Assembly (NCBI RefSeq): GCF_014642735.1
Contig: NZ_BMIV01000006.1
Location: 62,001 to 126,000, forward strand
Source: Paracoccus acridae
Lineage (GTDB): Bacteria; Pseudomonadota; Alphaproteobacteria; Rhodobacterales; Rhodobacteraceae
DNA: 64,000 nucleotides
Reading direction: 5' to 3'
The translations under genes were made by a program, and so were the position numbers. The notes below the pieces were generated by a model that saw only the letters and a list, made by a program, of their open reading frames with translations, was not told where the DNA came from and made no database searches. Below are positions 1-8,830 of this stretch, one piece after another. Position 1 is the first letter of the stretch. Each line of letters opens with the position of its first letter.

Positions 1-721
1 TGATCGGCATGGTCGCGGTCTGGCCGCGGATTTTGCCCGACACGACCGCGACCGCGCCGAATTCGCCCATGGCGCGTGCGGTGCACAGCAGTGTGCCGTA
101 AAGCAGCGCCCAGCGGATATTGGGCAGCGTCACCGACCAGAAGGTCCGCCAGCCCGACGCGCCAAGCGTCAGTGAAGCCTCTTCCTCGGCGCGGCCCTGC
201 TCGATCATCACCGGGATCAGTTCGCGGGCGACAAAGGGGAAGGTCACGAAGATCGTCGCCAGCACGATGCCGGGGATGGCGAAGACGATGGGCCAGCCAT
301 GGGCGACCAGCCAGCCGCCGATGGCGGAATTGGCGCCGAACAGCAGGACGATGCACAGGCCCGCCACGACCGGGCTGACGCTGAAGGGCAGGTCAATCAG
401 CGTGATCAGGAAGGCCTTGCCGCGAAAGTCGAACTTGGTGATGAACCAGGCGGCCGCGATGCCGAAGGCGGCGTTTGCAGGCACGGCGATGGCGGTGATC
501 AGCAGCGTCAACTGGATCGCGGATCGCGCGTCGCGGTTGCCAAGGGACTGGATCGCGGCGGACCATCCCTGCTTCAGCGCCTCGGCGAAGACCACCGCCA
601 GGGGGGCGAAGACCAGGACGGCCAGGCCCGCGACAGCGATGCCGATCAGGGCGATGCGCAGCAGCGGGGCCTCGTCGGTCGCCGCGCGGAAGGCGGGGCG
701 GGGCAGGGCGGTATCAGACAT
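1..721 (-). CDS. cysW: Sulfate ABC transporter permease CysW (3' end beyond window)
   Basis: This is an inner-membrane permease of the sulfate/thiosulfate ABC importer and the partner of CysT. The reading frame starts at ATG 719-721 ([11 protein letters not shown]) and stays open to base 1, giving about 240 residues. The C-terminus lies outside the window. Several hydrophobic segments are visible. The permease EAA-type loop reads EEEASLTLGASGWRTF, and a segment RAMGEFGAVAVVSG is typical of CysW/ModB permeases. The start lies inside the end of cysT (stop 714-716), so the two are translationally coupled. The ATPase gene cysA would be expected just beyond base 1, but that cannot be seen here. 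Confidence 0.93.
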   Translation of the reverse strand, partial: MSDTALPRPAFRAATDEAPLLRIALIGIAVAGLAVLVFAPLAVVFAEALKQGWSAAIQSLGNRDARSAIQLTLLITAIAVPANAAFGIAAAWFITKFDFRGKAFLITLIDLPFSVSPVVAGLCIVLLFGANSAIGGWLVAHGWPIVFAIPGIVLATIFVTFPFVARELIPVMIEQGRAEEEASLTLGASGWRTFWSVTLPNIRWALLYGTLLCTARAMGEFGAVAVVSGKIRGQTATMPI

Positions 722-1559
722 GGCCCATCTTCCTTCGGCTGACGATCTGGATCAGGTTGATCGCCAGCAGCATCGCGAAAGAGATCACCAGCATGGCGAT
801 GCCGATGGCGGCTGCGGCGTCATAGTTGAATTCCTCAAGCTGGATCACGATCAGCAGGGGCGCGATCTCCGTGCGCAGGGGGATGTTGCCCGCGATGAAG
901 ATGACCGATCCGTATTCGCCGACAGCGCGGGCCAGCGACAGGGCAAAGCCCGTCAGCGCGGCGGGCATCAGCATCGGCAGGATCACATGGCGCAGCGTAT
1001 GCAGGCGCGAGGCGCCGAGGGTGGCCGAGGCCTCCTCGACCTCCTGCTCGATCTCCTCGATCACCGGCTGGACGGTGCGTGTCACGAAGGGCAGGCCCAC
1101 GAAGACCAGGGCGATGAAGATGCCAACTTGGGTATAGGCGATCTTCAGGCCAACTGCCTGCGCAAGGCTGCCGAACGCCCCGTTCGGCGCGTAAAGCGCG
1201 GTCAGCGCGATCCCCGCCACGGCGGTCGGCAGGGCGAAGGGCAGGTCCACCGCCGCATCCAGCAGCCGCTTGCCCGGAAAGCGATAGCGCACCAGCACCC
1301 AGGCCAGCAGCACGCCGAAGACCAGGTTGAACAGGGCCGCCAGCAGGGACAGCTTGAAGGACAGGTAAAGCGAGGCCGTCACCCGTTCTCGTCCCACGAC
1401 TTCCAGCACGTTCGTCAGGCCGAAACTGGCGCCCTTCAGAAGAAGGGCGCCGATCGGCAACAGGACGACGATGGACAGCATCGTCAGGGTGATGCCCGCC
1501 GACAGGGAAAGGCCGGGCATCGCCGTCTTGTGGACCAGGGGTCGCGCGGTCATGGTCAT
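714..1559 (-). CDS. cysT: Sulfate ABC transporter permease CysT
   Basis: First permease subunit of the sulfate/thiosulfate importer, 281 residues, the usual length. About six hydrophobic segments are visible. The ATPase-contacting EAA loop is at about residues 174-190 ([15 protein letters not shown]), followed by the conserved [15 protein letters not shown] segment. It starts 4 bases inside the end of the upstream binding-protein gene and overlaps cysW by 8 bases, which marks one tightly coupled operon. It forms the membrane channel with CysW and takes sulfate from the periplasmic binding protein encoded just upstream. Confidence 0.95.
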   Translation of the reverse strand: MTMTARPLVHKTAMPGLSLSAGITLTMLSIVVLLPIGALLLKGASFGLTNVLEVVGRERVTASLYLSFKLSLLAALFNLVFGVLLAWVLVRYRFPGKRLLDAAVDLPFALPTAVAGIALTALYAPNGAFGSLAQAVGLKIAYTQVGIFIALVFVGLPFVTRTVQPVIEEIEQEVEEASATLGASRLHTLRHVILPMLMPAALTGFALSLARAVGEYGSVIFIAGNIPLRTEIAPLLIVIQLEEFNYDAAAAIGIAMLVISFAMLLAINLIQIVSRRKMGHV

Positions 1560-2545
1560 TTCGCCGTATAGATCTGGTCGAAGATCCCGCCGTCACCGAA
1601 ATGTTCGGGCTGCACCTTCTTCCAGCCGCCGAAATCCTCGATGCTGACCAAATCCAGCTTGGGGAAGCGGGCCACATCCTCGGGGGCGACGGCGCTGTCG
1701 TCCCAGGCGCGGTAGAAGTGCTTGAAGGCAAGCGCCTGGCCTTCGGGGGAATACAGGAAGTCCAGATAGGCCGTAGCCAGTTCCCGCTGTGCGTCATTGG
1801 CGATGTTGCCTTCGACGATGGCGACCGGCGGCTCGGCCAGAACGCTGACGGAGGGCACGACGATGTCGAACTGATCCTCGCCGATTTCCTTCAGCGCCAG
1901 ATAGGCCTCGTTCTCCCAGGCCAGCAGCACGTCGCCGATACCGCGTTGCGCGAAGGTGGTGGTCGAACCGCGCGCGCCGGTGTCCAGCACGGGCACATGG
2001 GTGTAAAGATCGCCCACGAAAGCCTGCGGATCCTGGCCGTTCTTTTCGGCCCAGGCCCAGGCGGCAAGATAGTTCCAGCGCGCGCCGCCCGAGGTCTTGG
2101 GGTTCGGCGTGATCACCTCGACCCCGTCTTTGACCAGGTCGCCCCAGTCCTGGATGCCCTTGGGGTTCCCCTCGCGCACCAGGAAGACGATGGTCGAGGT
2201 ATAGGGGCTGGAATTATGCGGCAGTTTCGACTGCCAGTCGGCGGGCAGCTTGCCGGCCTCGGCGATGCGGTCGATGTCGGATGCCAGAGCCAGCGTCACC
2301 ACCTGGGCGTTCAGCCCGTCGATGACCGCGCGGGCCTGCGCGCCCGACCCGCCGTGGCTGGTCTCAATGGTCGGCGCCTCGTGCCCTTCGGCTGCCCATT
2401 TTTCGGCGAATGCCGCGTTCACGTCGCGATACAACTCTCGCGTCGGGTCATAGCTGACGTTCAGCAGCGTTTCGGCATGGGCCGGGGCCGCGATGGCCAG
2501 GGCCAGCATCAGGGCGCCAAGGCGGCCCGATTTCGACTTCAACAT
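1556..2545 (-). CDS. Periplasmic sulfate-binding protein
   Basis: Solute-binding protein of the sulfate importer (Sbp/CysP type), about 329 residues. The start at 2545 ([10 protein letters not shown]) was chosen over an in-frame codon at 2617 because it follows a GGGAG ribosome site and begins a clean signal peptide of about 24 residues ending AHA. The mature protein opens [13 protein letters not shown], a signature of this family. A later stretch, [18 protein letters not shown], is also characteristic and contributes to the sulfate site. It is first of the three transport genes and overlaps cysT by 4 bases. Whether it prefers sulfate or thiosulfate cannot be told from sequence alone. Confidence 0.93.
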   Translation of the reverse strand: MLKSKSGRLGALMLALAIAAPAHAETLLNVSYDPTRELYRDVNAAFAEKWAAEGHEAPTIETSHGGSGAQARAVIDGLNAQVVTLALASDIDRIAEAGKLPADWQSKLPHNSSPYTSTIVFLVREGNPKGIQDWGDLVKDGVEVITPNPKTSGGARWNYLAAWAWAEKNGQDPQAFVGDLYTHVPVLDTGARGSTTTFAQRGIGDVLLAWENEAYLALKEIGEDQFDIVVPSVSVLAEPPVAIVEGNIANDAQRELATAYLDFLYSPEGQALAFKHFYRAWDDSAVAPEDVARFPKLDLVSIEDFGGWKKVQPEHFGDGGIFDQIYTAK

Positions 2546-2571
2546 GAAACCGTCTCCCAGGAATTCTGTCG

Positions 2572-2790
2572 TCATTGCGTGGCGCGGGTGAAAAGCGGCT
2601 CGATCCGCGCTTCCCACAGTTCAGGATCGCGGCCTTCCAGCATGGAGGCGGCCGCGGCATGGGGTTCCTGGCTCAGCGCCAGAAGGGGTGCGCCGTTCAG
2701 GCGGTGGACCTGGCCGGTGCGCCGGTCGATCAGCCGGACCGAATAAAGCGGGCGGGCCTTTGCGTCGATGTTCCGACCCTGGATCGTCAT
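2572..2790 (-). CDS. Small conserved-looking protein heading the sulfate operon
   Basis: A 72-residue protein starting at ATG 2788-2790 with a good CAGGAGAAG ribosome site. Longer in-frame starts reach 2865 but lack a ribosome site and would run into the hairpin region. It has no signal peptide or membrane segment. The sequence is mixed and charged ([15 protein letters not shown], then [14 protein letters not shown]). It ends 26 bases before the sulfate-binding gene, so it is probably the first gene of the same transcript. I do not recognise the family. Its position suggests a role tied to sulfur supply, but that is inference from context only. Confidence 0.7.
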   Translation of the reverse strand: MTIQGRNIDAKARPLYSVRLIDRRTGQVHRLNGAPLLALSQEPHAAAASMLEGRDPELWEARIEPLFTRATQ

Positions 2791-2847
2791 GGCCGTCTTC
2801 TCCTGTGACTCGCTGCCTTCTATGACACAAATAACGACAGGGAAAGT

Positions 2848-2870
2848 CGTCTTTAGCAAGAGCAAAGACG
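2848..2870. promoter_or_regulatory. Dyad upstream of the sulfate operon
   Basis: An inverted repeat with arms CGTCTTT and AAAGACG plus an inner GC/GC pair and an AAGA loop. It lies about 60 bases upstream of the first gene of the sulfate operon, in the only non-coding gap before it. There is no T-run beyond it, so it looks more like an operator or leader hairpin than a terminator. A sulfur-responsive regulator such as a CysB-like protein is possible but unproven. Confidence 0.4.
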
Positions 2871-2883
2871 TTTCGAAAATGAT

Positions 2884-2914
2884 GGGGGCCAGAGAAGATC
2901 ATTCTCCGGCCCCC
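2884..2914. terminator. Second hairpin of a tandem terminator
   Basis: GGGGGCC pairs with GGCCCCC, and inside it GAGAA pairs with TTCTC around a GATCA loop, giving a long stem of about 12 pairs. It lies just after the stronger hairpin at 2927-2947 on the minus strand. Together they would insulate the sulfate operon from transcription of the aminotransferase gene. Confidence 0.6.
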
Positions 2915-2921
2915 AAAATGC

Positions 2922-2947
2922 AAAAAGCCCGCCCCGAAGGGGCGGGC
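2922..2947 (-). terminator. Rho-independent terminator after the aminotransferase gene
   Basis: A nine-pair stem, GCCCGCCCC with GGGGCGGGC around a short loop, at 2927-2947. It is followed on the minus strand by TTTTT (2922-2926). It begins 21 bases past the stop codon of the class V aminotransferase gene. Confidence 0.85.
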
Positions 2948-2967
2948 CTGTCGTTCTTTCCGCCGGT

Positions 2968-4098
2968 TCAGGCTGGCATCACCTTGTCCATCACCGCCCG
3001 CAGCCGGGCCACGGTGCCGTCCACGTCCTTCAGCTTGTCCAGCCCGAACAGGCCCAGCCGGAAGGTCGAGAAGGCGTCCCCCTCGTTCACGGCCAGGGGA
3101 ACCCCGGCCGCGATCTGCATCCCCTGGGCCGCGAATTTCTTGCCGGTCTTGATGTCGGGGTCGTCGGTATAGCTGACCACCACCCCCGGCGCGGCAAAGC
3201 CGGACGCGGCCACCGACCGGACGCCCCGCTGGGCCAGCATGTCGCGCACCGCGTTGCCCAGCCGCCATTGCGCGTCGCGGGCGGCGTCAAATCCCATGGC
3301 GCGCGTTTCCTCCATCGCGTCGCGCAGGCCCAGCAGGGCATCGGTCGGCATGGTCGCGTGATAGGCGTGGCCGCCATTTTCATAGGCGGCCATGATCGCG
3401 CGCCATTTCTTCAGGTCCAGCGCGAAGCTGTTGCTGTCGGTCGCCGCCAGCCGTTCCGCCCCGCGTTCCGACAGCATCACCAGACCAGCGGCGGGCGAAG
3501 CCGACCACCCCTTCTGCGGGGCCGAGATCAGCACGTCCACGCCGGTTGCCTTCATGTCCACCCAGATGGCGCCGGACGCGATGCAGTCCAGCACCATCAG
3601 CGCGCCGACCTCATGCGCGGCGTCCGACAGCGCCCGGATGTAATCGTCGGGCAGGATCAACCCGGCCGAGGTTTCGACATGGGGCGCAAAGACCGCGTCG
3701 GGCCGCGCCTCGCGGATCTTCGCCACGACTTCCTCGATCGGCGGGGGCGCATAGGCGGGCTGCGGCTCGTTCCCGGCGGGGCGGGCCATCACCACCGTCG
3801 TCTCGCGCGCGAAGCCGCCCATGTCGAAGATCTGGCTCCAGCGAAAGCTGAACCAGCCGTTGCGGACGATCAGCGCGTGGCCGGTGCCGAACTGGCGGGC
3901 GACGGCCTCCATCGCATAGGTGCCGCCGCCGGGCACGATGGCGACCTCGGCCGCGCCGTAAACTTCGGCCAGGGTCGCGGACAGGTCGCGCATCACCTGC
4001 TGGAACCGCTGCGACATGTGGTTCAGCGACCGGTCGGTGAACACGACCGAGAATTCGTCAAGCCCGTTCGGGTCGATGTCGGGGTGAAGATGGGGCAT
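2968..4098 (-). CDS. Class V pyridoxal-phosphate aminotransferase
   Basis: Fold-type I class V aminotransferase of the serine-pyruvate / alanine-glyoxylate branch, 376 residues. The PLP Schiff-base lysine is K196 in ISAPQKGWSASPAAG, and the PLP-pyridine aspartate is D171 in VLDCIASG. The cofactor-phosphate region reads PGGGTYAMEAVARQ near residue 56. It starts at ATG 4096-4098 after CAGGAGAGCG. The substrate cannot be fixed from sequence; alanine, serine or an aminophosphonate-like amine with glyoxylate or pyruvate are all possible. It is transcribed alone and closed by a strong terminator. Downstream is the sulfate operon and upstream a LysE-type exporter, with no clear functional link to either. 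Confidence 0.85.
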   Translation of the reverse strand: MPHLHPDIDPNGLDEFSVVFTDRSLNHMSQRFQQVMRDLSATLAEVYGAAEVAIVPGGGTYAMEAVARQFGTGHALIVRNGWFSFRWSQIFDMGGFARETTVVMARPAGNEPQPAYAPPPIEEVVAKIREARPDAVFAPHVETSAGLILPDDYIRALSDAAHEVGALMVLDCIASGAIWVDMKATGVDVLISAPQKGWSASPAAGLVMLSERGAERLAATDSNSFALDLKKWRAIMAAYENGGHAYHATMPTDALLGLRDAMEETRAMGFDAARDAQWRLGNAVRDMLAQRGVRSVAASGFAAPGVVVSYTDDPDIKTGKKFAAQGMQIAAGVPLAVNEGDAFSTFRLGLFGLDKLKDVDGTVARLRAVMDKVMPA

Positions 4099-4173
4099 CG
4101 CGCTCTCCTGTCCAAGCCGGGGGCAGCGTAGCCTGTGCCGCCCCGGGCCGCCAGACCGCCAAAGGACGCAGGT

Positions 4174-4770
4174 TCAGCCGGGGACGATTGCGCTTGTCCC
4201 GATCAGGATCAGCGCCCCTGCCGTGACGTAACGCATCAGCCGCGCCGTTCCCAGGGTCCGGCCGCGCATCGCGGTCGAGAACAGGATGGCCAGCGACGAA
4301 TACCAGATCAGGCTTTGAAGGATAATCAGCCCGAATATGCGGGCATAGAAATGATCCGGCGCGGATGCGGGAACTGCCGCCAGAAATGTTCCGAACCAGA
4401 AGGCAATGGCGAAGGGATTGGTCAGCGCCGTCAGAAGCCCGACCAGGAAGGGCTGGCCCTTGATGACCGACGCCTTGGGGATGGCGGGCGCAGTCAGGAT
4501 CCGCAGGCCGATCCAGATCAGATAAAGCGCCCCCACCACCCGAAGACCCAGGAAAAGGTAGTGATTCCGAGCAATTACCGCCCCTGCGCCAAGGATCGCG
4601 ATGCCGGCCAGAAGGCCGGTTGCCACGACTACCCCGACCGCCACGGACAGCCCGTCGCGTTGTGATCCGGTACTTGCGACCGAACATATCGCAAGGGTGT
4701 TGGGACCGGGCGTCATTGCCACGGCAAGATGCAAACCCACAATGGTAAATATATTGGCAAAAGGGTCCAT
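4174..4770 (-). CDS. LysE/RhtB family amino-acid exporter
   Basis: Inner-membrane translocator of the LysE/RhtB family, 198 residues with about six hydrophobic segments. The family N-terminus is clear: AMTPGPNTLAICSVA at about residues 18-32, and the mid-protein TNPFAIAFWFGTF is also typical. Such proteins export amino acids or related metabolites using the proton gradient. It starts at ATG 4768-4770, with only a weak ribosome site in AT-rich leader DNA. It is divergent from the gamma-glutamylation cluster across a shared 166-base AT-rich control region, so its substrate may be a product of that pathway. That link is inference. Confidence 0.88.
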   Translation of the reverse strand: MDPFANIFTIVGLHLAVAMTPGPNTLAICSVASTGSQRDGLSVAVGVVVATGLLAGIAILGAGAVIARNHYLFLGLRVVGALYLIWIGLRILTAPAIPKASVIKGQPFLVGLLTALTNPFAIAFWFGTFLAAVPASAPDHFYARIFGLIILQSLIWYSSLAILFSTAMRGRTLGTARLMRYVTAGALILIGTSAIVPG

Positions 4771-4936
4771 TTTAATACCCGAAAATAATGCCTCATTATA
4801 AATAAAAGCGCCATTATTTTATATTGATATTTATTTCGTCATAATCGGGGGTTGTTTCAAATATGCGAAAGGCCCCCTTGCGGCCCCCCCGTTCCGGCGA
4901 CTACCTTGCCGCCGACAGCAGCATCGCAGGGACTTC
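4771..4936. promoter_or_regulatory. AT-rich divergent control region with an inverted repeat
   Basis: 166 bases between lysE-like and GATase1 genes, strongly AT-rich in a GC-rich chromosome. It contains a perfect dyad, ATAATG-CCT-CATTAT (4785-4799), and another CATTAT half-site near 4812-4817. This looks like an operator overlapping promoters for both directions. No regulator gene lies next to it. Confidence 0.5.
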
Positions 4937-5635
4937 ATGCGCATCGGCATTCTTCAATGCGGCCAGGCGCCCGCCGAATTGAAACAGGACATGGGCGATT
5001 ATCCCGACATGTTCGTCCGGCTTCTGGACGGACGGGGCTTCCAGTTCCGCACCTGGCATGTCGAGGAGATGGAGTTTCCCGAAAGCGTCCTCGACCAGGA
5101 CGGCTGGCTGCTGACCGGGTCGCGTCACGGCGCCTATGAGGATCATCCCTTCATTGCGCCCCTGGAACGGTTCATCCGCGACGCCTATGACGCCGCCGTT
5201 CCCATGGTCGGCATCTGCTTCGGTCACCAGATCATCGCGCAGGCGCTTGGCGGCACGGTGGTCAAGCATCAGGGCGGCTGGTCGGTAGGCACGCAGGATT
5301 ACGATTTCGGCGGCGAGACGCTGCGGCTGAACGCCTGGCACCAGGATCAGGTGGTGGTGCTGCCCAAGGACGCGCAGGTCGCGGGACGCAGCGAATTCTG
5401 CGAAAACGCCGCGCTGATCTATGGCGACCGGGCCTTCACGGTGCAGGCGCATCCCGAGTTTACCGACGACTTCATCAAGGGGCTGATGGACAAGCGCGGC
5501 AAGGGCCGCGTGCCCCAGGACCTGATGGACCGCGCGACCGGCCGCATGGGCGAAGCCAAGGGTTCGGACGCCGTCGCCGAACGGATCGAGGCCTTCTTCA
5601 AGCAGCCCCGCGCCATCAGCAGGGGTGCCGCATGA
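4937..5635 (+). CDS. Class I glutamine amidotransferase (gamma-glutamyl hydrolase type)
   Basis: A stand-alone GATase1 protein of 232 residues. The catalytic triad is visible: C94 in VGICFGHQ, H172 and E174 in QAHPEF. It starts at ATG 4937 after AGGGA. It overlaps the ligase gene by 4 bases (ATGA), so they are made together. In the gamma-glutamylation route for polyamines or other amines, a ligase adds glutamate, an FAD enzyme oxidises the product and a GATase-fold hydrolase (PuuD in E. coli) removes the glutamate. This protein probably fills the hydrolase step. It resembles GMP-synthase-type amidotransferases more than PuuD, so the exact substrate is uncertain. Confidence 0.8.
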   Translation: MRIGILQCGQAPAELKQDMGDYPDMFVRLLDGRGFQFRTWHVEEMEFPESVLDQDGWLLTGSRHGAYEDHPFIAPLERFIRDAYDAAVPMVGICFGHQIIAQALGGTVVKHQGGWSVGTQDYDFGGETLRLNAWHQDQVVVLPKDAQVAGRSEFCENAALIYGDRAFTVQAHPEFTDDFIKGLMDKRGKGRVPQDLMDRATGRMGEAKGSDAVAERIEAFFKQPRAISRGAA

Positions 5636-6990
5636 GCGACTGGATCGACAGACTGCCGCAGGCCGCCCGCGACTTCGTGGCCGGACGCCGCCTGGACGAG
5701 GTTGAATGCATCCTGGCCGACATCGCGGGCGTCGCGCGCGGCAAGGCCATGCCTGCGTCGAAATTCGCGCGGCAGGACAAGTTCTATCTGCCAAATTCCA
5801 TCTTCCTGCAGACGATCACGGGGGAATGGGCCGACAATCCGGCAGGGGCCTTCACCGAACCCGACATGATCCTGACCCCGGATTTCACCACCGCGACCGC
5901 CGCGCCCTGGACGGCCGACTGGACGCTGCAGGTGATCCACGACGCCTATGACCAGCAGGGCAATCCGGTGCCCATCGCGCCGCGCAACGTGCTGAAGCGG
6001 GTGGTGAACCTGTACCGCCAGCGGGGCTGGAAGCCGGTTGTCGCGCCCGAGATGGAGTTCTTCCTGGTCGCCCGCAACATCGACCCGAACCAGCCCATCA
6101 TCCCGCCGATGGGCCGGACAGGCAGGCGGGCTGCGGCCAAGCAGGCCTATTCCATGTCCGCCGTGGACGAATACGGCAAGGTCATCGACGACATCTATGA
6201 CTTCGCCGAGGCCCAGGGATTCGAGATCGACGGCATCCTTCAGGAAGGCGGCGCGGGGCAGGTGGAAATCAACCTGAACCACGGCGATCCTGTGGCGCTG
6301 GCGGACGAGATCTTCTATTTCAAGCGCCTGATCCGAGAGGCCGCGTTGCGCCACGATTGCTTCGCCACCTTCATGGCCAAGCCCATCGAGGGCGAACCGG
6401 GCAGCGCCATGCATATCCACCACTCGGTGGTGGATCTGGCGACGGGGCGCAACATCTTCTCGGACCACAAGGGGGGCGAGACGCCCGAGTTCCTGCATTT
6501 CATCGCCGGGATGCAGAAGCACCTGCCCGCCGCCGTGGCGTTGCTGGCGCCCTATGTGAACAGCTATCGCCGATACGTCCCGGACTTCGCCGCGCCTATC
6601 AACCTGGAATGGGGCCGCGACAACCGCACGACCGGCCTGCGCGTCCCGATCTCGTCGCCCGAGGCGCGGCGGGTGGAAAACCGGCTGGCGGGGATGGACT
6701 GCAACCCCTACCTGGGCATCGCGGCCAGCCTGGCCTGCGGATACCTGGGCCTGGTCGAGGCGGAAAATCCGCGCGGGGAATGCCTGGGCGATGCCTACAT
6801 GTCGTCGCAGGACGAACTGCCCTATAACCTGGGCGATGCCTTGGACATCATGTCCGAGGACGCGCCCATGCGCGGCGTCCTGGGCGAGGATTTCACCGCC
6901 GTTTACGAATCCGTCAAGCGCAACGAATACAAGGAGTTCCTGCAGGTCATCAGCCCCTGGGAACGCGAACACCTGCTGCTGAACGTATGA
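5632..6990 (+). CDS. Glutamine-synthetase-like gamma-glutamyl-amine ligase
   Basis: Glutamine-synthetase-fold ligase of 452 residues, the length of PuuA-type gamma-glutamylputrescine synthetases. Metal and ATP residues are recognisable: PEMEFFL near 139-145, QVEINLNHGDP near 210-220, MHIHHS near 260-265 and WGRDNRTTGLRVP further on. The adenylylation tyrosine motif of true GlnA (LYDLPPEE) is absent, and the genuine glnA of this chromosome lies at 25.7-27.1 kb. It therefore probably ligates glutamate to an amine rather than to ammonia. It overlaps its neighbours by 4 bases at each end, a compact three-gene unit with the amidotransferase and the FAD oxidoreductase. Confidence 0.85.
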   Translation: MSDWIDRLPQAARDFVAGRRLDEVECILADIAGVARGKAMPASKFARQDKFYLPNSIFLQTITGEWADNPAGAFTEPDMILTPDFTTATAAPWTADWTLQVIHDAYDQQGNPVPIAPRNVLKRVVNLYRQRGWKPVVAPEMEFFLVARNIDPNQPIIPPMGRTGRRAAAKQAYSMSAVDEYGKVIDDIYDFAEAQGFEIDGILQEGGAGQVEINLNHGDPVALADEIFYFKRLIREAALRHDCFATFMAKPIEGEPGSAMHIHHSVVDLATGRNIFSDHKGGETPEFLHFIAGMQKHLPAAVALLAPYVNSYRRYVPDFAAPINLEWGRDNRTTGLRVPISSPEARRVENRLAGMDCNPYLGIAASLACGYLGLVEAENPRGECLGDAYMSSQDELPYNLGDALDIMSEDAPMRGVLGEDFTAVYESVKRNEYKEFLQVISPWEREHLLLNV

Positions 6991-8294
6991 AGCTGCTTTA
7001 TGCCAACGACCGGCGCGGGGAATATCCGCCAAGCGTCTATGCCGACACCTGCACGGCCCTTGACCGCCAGCCCGCGCTGAAGGGAGAAACGCGCGCCGAT
7101 GTCGCGGTGGTGGGCGGGGGCTATACCGGGCTGTCGGCGGCGCTGCATCTGGCGCGGGTGGGGCGCGACGTGGTTCTGGTCGATGCGCATCGGGTGGGCT
7201 TTGGCGCATCGGGGCGCAATGGCGGCCAGATCGGATCGGGCCAGAGGCAGGAAGTGGACTGGCTGGAAAGCCGGTTTGGCCGCGACACCGCCCGCCGCCT
7301 GTGGGTGTTGGCCGAGGATGCCAAGGCCCTGGTCCGGTCCCTGGCTGGGGAAGCGGATGTGCCGATCCGCGACGGCGTGGCCCATGCCTGCCGCAGCGCG
7401 GCCGAGGTCGATCATGCCGCCTGGATGGCCGCGCATCTTGCGGCGCATTACGACTATGACAAGGTCCAGCCGCTGGACCGCGACGGCATGGTCGCGCAAC
7501 TGGGCAGCAAGGCCTATGCCGGCGGGGACGTGGACTGGGGCGCGGGACATGTCCAGCCCCTGAACCTTGCGCTTGGCATGGCGCGACTTGCGATGGCGGC
7601 GGGCGTGCGCATCCACGAGGGAACGCATGTCCACCGGATCGAACACGGAACCGCCACCAGCAAAAGCCGCGTGCTGTGCGACACGGGCCGGATCGTCTGC
7701 GATCACGTCATCCTGGCGGGCAACGGCTATCAGGGCCGCCTGGACGGGCGTGTGGCCGCGCGGGTCATGCCGATCAACAACTATATCGTTGCGACCGAAC
7801 CCCTGGACCGCGACTTCCCCGAGATCCTGCCCCGGAACATCGCCGCCGCCGACACCAAGTTCGTGGTCAATTACTGGCGGCTGGACGACGACCGTCGCCT
7901 GATCTTCGGCGGGGGCGAGACTGTCCGGTATCGTTTCCCCAAGGACATCGCGGCCCTTGTGCGCCCGCATCTTCTGTCGGTCTATCCGCAACTGCGGCAT
8001 GTTCGGATCACCCATGCCTGGGGCGGCACGCTGGCGATCACCATGAACCGGATGCCGCATTTCGCCCGGCCCGCGCCGAACTGCCTGTCGGCGGGCGGCT
8101 ATTCCGGTCATGGGGTTGCCCTGGCGACGCTTGCGGGAAAGCTGATGGCCGATGCCGTGGCGGGACAATCCGACGGTTTCGACGCGATGGCCGCCATCCC
8201 GTCCCGACCATTCCCCGGCGGGTCGATGCTGCGCAGCCCGCTTCTGGTGGCAGGGATGGCCTGGTATGGGCTGCGCGACCGGCTGGGGTTCTAG
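6987..8294 (+). CDS. FAD-dependent gamma-glutamyl-amine oxidase (PuuB-like)
   Basis: DAO-family FAD oxidoreductase, 435 residues. The dinucleotide-binding site is ADVAVVGGGYTGLSAALHL (GGGYTG near residues 43-48), followed by the PuuB-type GFGASGRNGGQIGSG. The C-terminal FAD-contact segment reads GGYSGHGVALATLAGK. It starts at ATG 6987, overlapping the ligase stop. In the known pathway this enzyme oxidises the gamma-glutamylated amine to an aldehyde with release of peroxide and ammonia. The aldehyde dehydrogenase and aminotransferase of a full Puu route are not in this window. Its TAG stop lies in a CTAG palindrome shared with the stop of the convergent terB-like gene. Confidence 0.85.
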   Translation: MKLLYANDRRGEYPPSVYADTCTALDRQPALKGETRADVAVVGGGYTGLSAALHLARVGRDVVLVDAHRVGFGASGRNGGQIGSGQRQEVDWLESRFGRDTARRLWVLAEDAKALVRSLAGEADVPIRDGVAHACRSAAEVDHAAWMAAHLAAHYDYDKVQPLDRDGMVAQLGSKAYAGGDVDWGAGHVQPLNLALGMARLAMAAGVRIHEGTHVHRIEHGTATSKSRVLCDTGRIVCDHVILAGNGYQGRLDGRVAARVMPINNYIVATEPLDRDFPEILPRNIAAADTKFVVNYWRLDDDRRLIFGGGETVRYRFPKDIAALVRPHLLSVYPQLRHVRITHAWGGTLAITMNRMPHFARPAPNCLSAGGYSGHGVALATLAGKLMADAVAGQSDGFDAMAAIPSRPFPGGSMLRSPLLVAGMAWYGLRDRLGF

Positions 8295-8737
8295 CGCCCG
8301 CCCACGACCCTTTGGCGCTGCATGGCGGATTCGCGGTCGGTGACGCCCAGAAGGCTGGCCACCAGCCGGATCGCCGTTTCCTCGTGCGGGGTGCGGTGAT
8401 TGTCCGCCAGCGAGACGTCCCACATCGCGCCGATGATGGCGACCCTGTCCTCCAGCGGCACGCGATCCTTGATCAGCCGCGTGAAGCGCACGGTGTCGGG
8501 GGCCTCGGCCTCGATCATCTCGGCTGCGGCGCGGCGTTCGGCAGCCTCGGACGGGCCAAGGCCATGAAGTTGGGCCAGCACCTGGTCGATGCGCTTCCGT
8601 TCCGTCGCGTGGTAATGATCGTCCGCACGCGCCACCCTGACCAGAAGGGCAGCCACCGCGATTTCGGCATCGTCCGCAGCCAGGGGGCGCGGATCGATAT
8701 CTTCCGTGAAAAGGCGGTTCAGCATATTTCGGAACAT
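8291..8737 (-). CDS. TerB-like (TerB/YjeF-type helical) protein
   Basis: A 148-residue soluble, mostly helical protein of the TerB-like superfamily. Supporting segments are AAVALLVRVARADDHYHATERKRI-type acidic metal-site context near residues 27-50 (ARADDHYHATE) and a second acidic repeat, SLADNHRTPHEETAIRL, near 108-125. The two ADxxxxxxE-style repeats are typical of the family. The function is unknown in general; stress or metal sensing at the membrane has been suggested for relatives. It is a single gene, converging on the FAD oxidoreductase with a 4-base tail overlap. No other ter genes are adjacent, so a tellurite-resistance label would be misleading. Confidence 0.75.
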   Translation of the reverse strand: MFRNMLNRLFTEDIDPRPLAADDAEIAVAALLVRVARADDHYHATERKRIDQVLAQLHGLGPSEAAERRAAAEMIEAEAPDTVRFTRLIKDRVPLEDRVAIIGAMWDVSLADNHRTPHEETAIRLVASLLGVTDRESAMQRQRVVGGR

Positions 8738-8830
8738 GCCTTCATCTTACGGGGATATCCGCGCAGTTCAAGAATTAAGGGTAAAAACAATACTAAGTTA
8801 AACTCGTCGTTGATTAAATTGCATATTATG

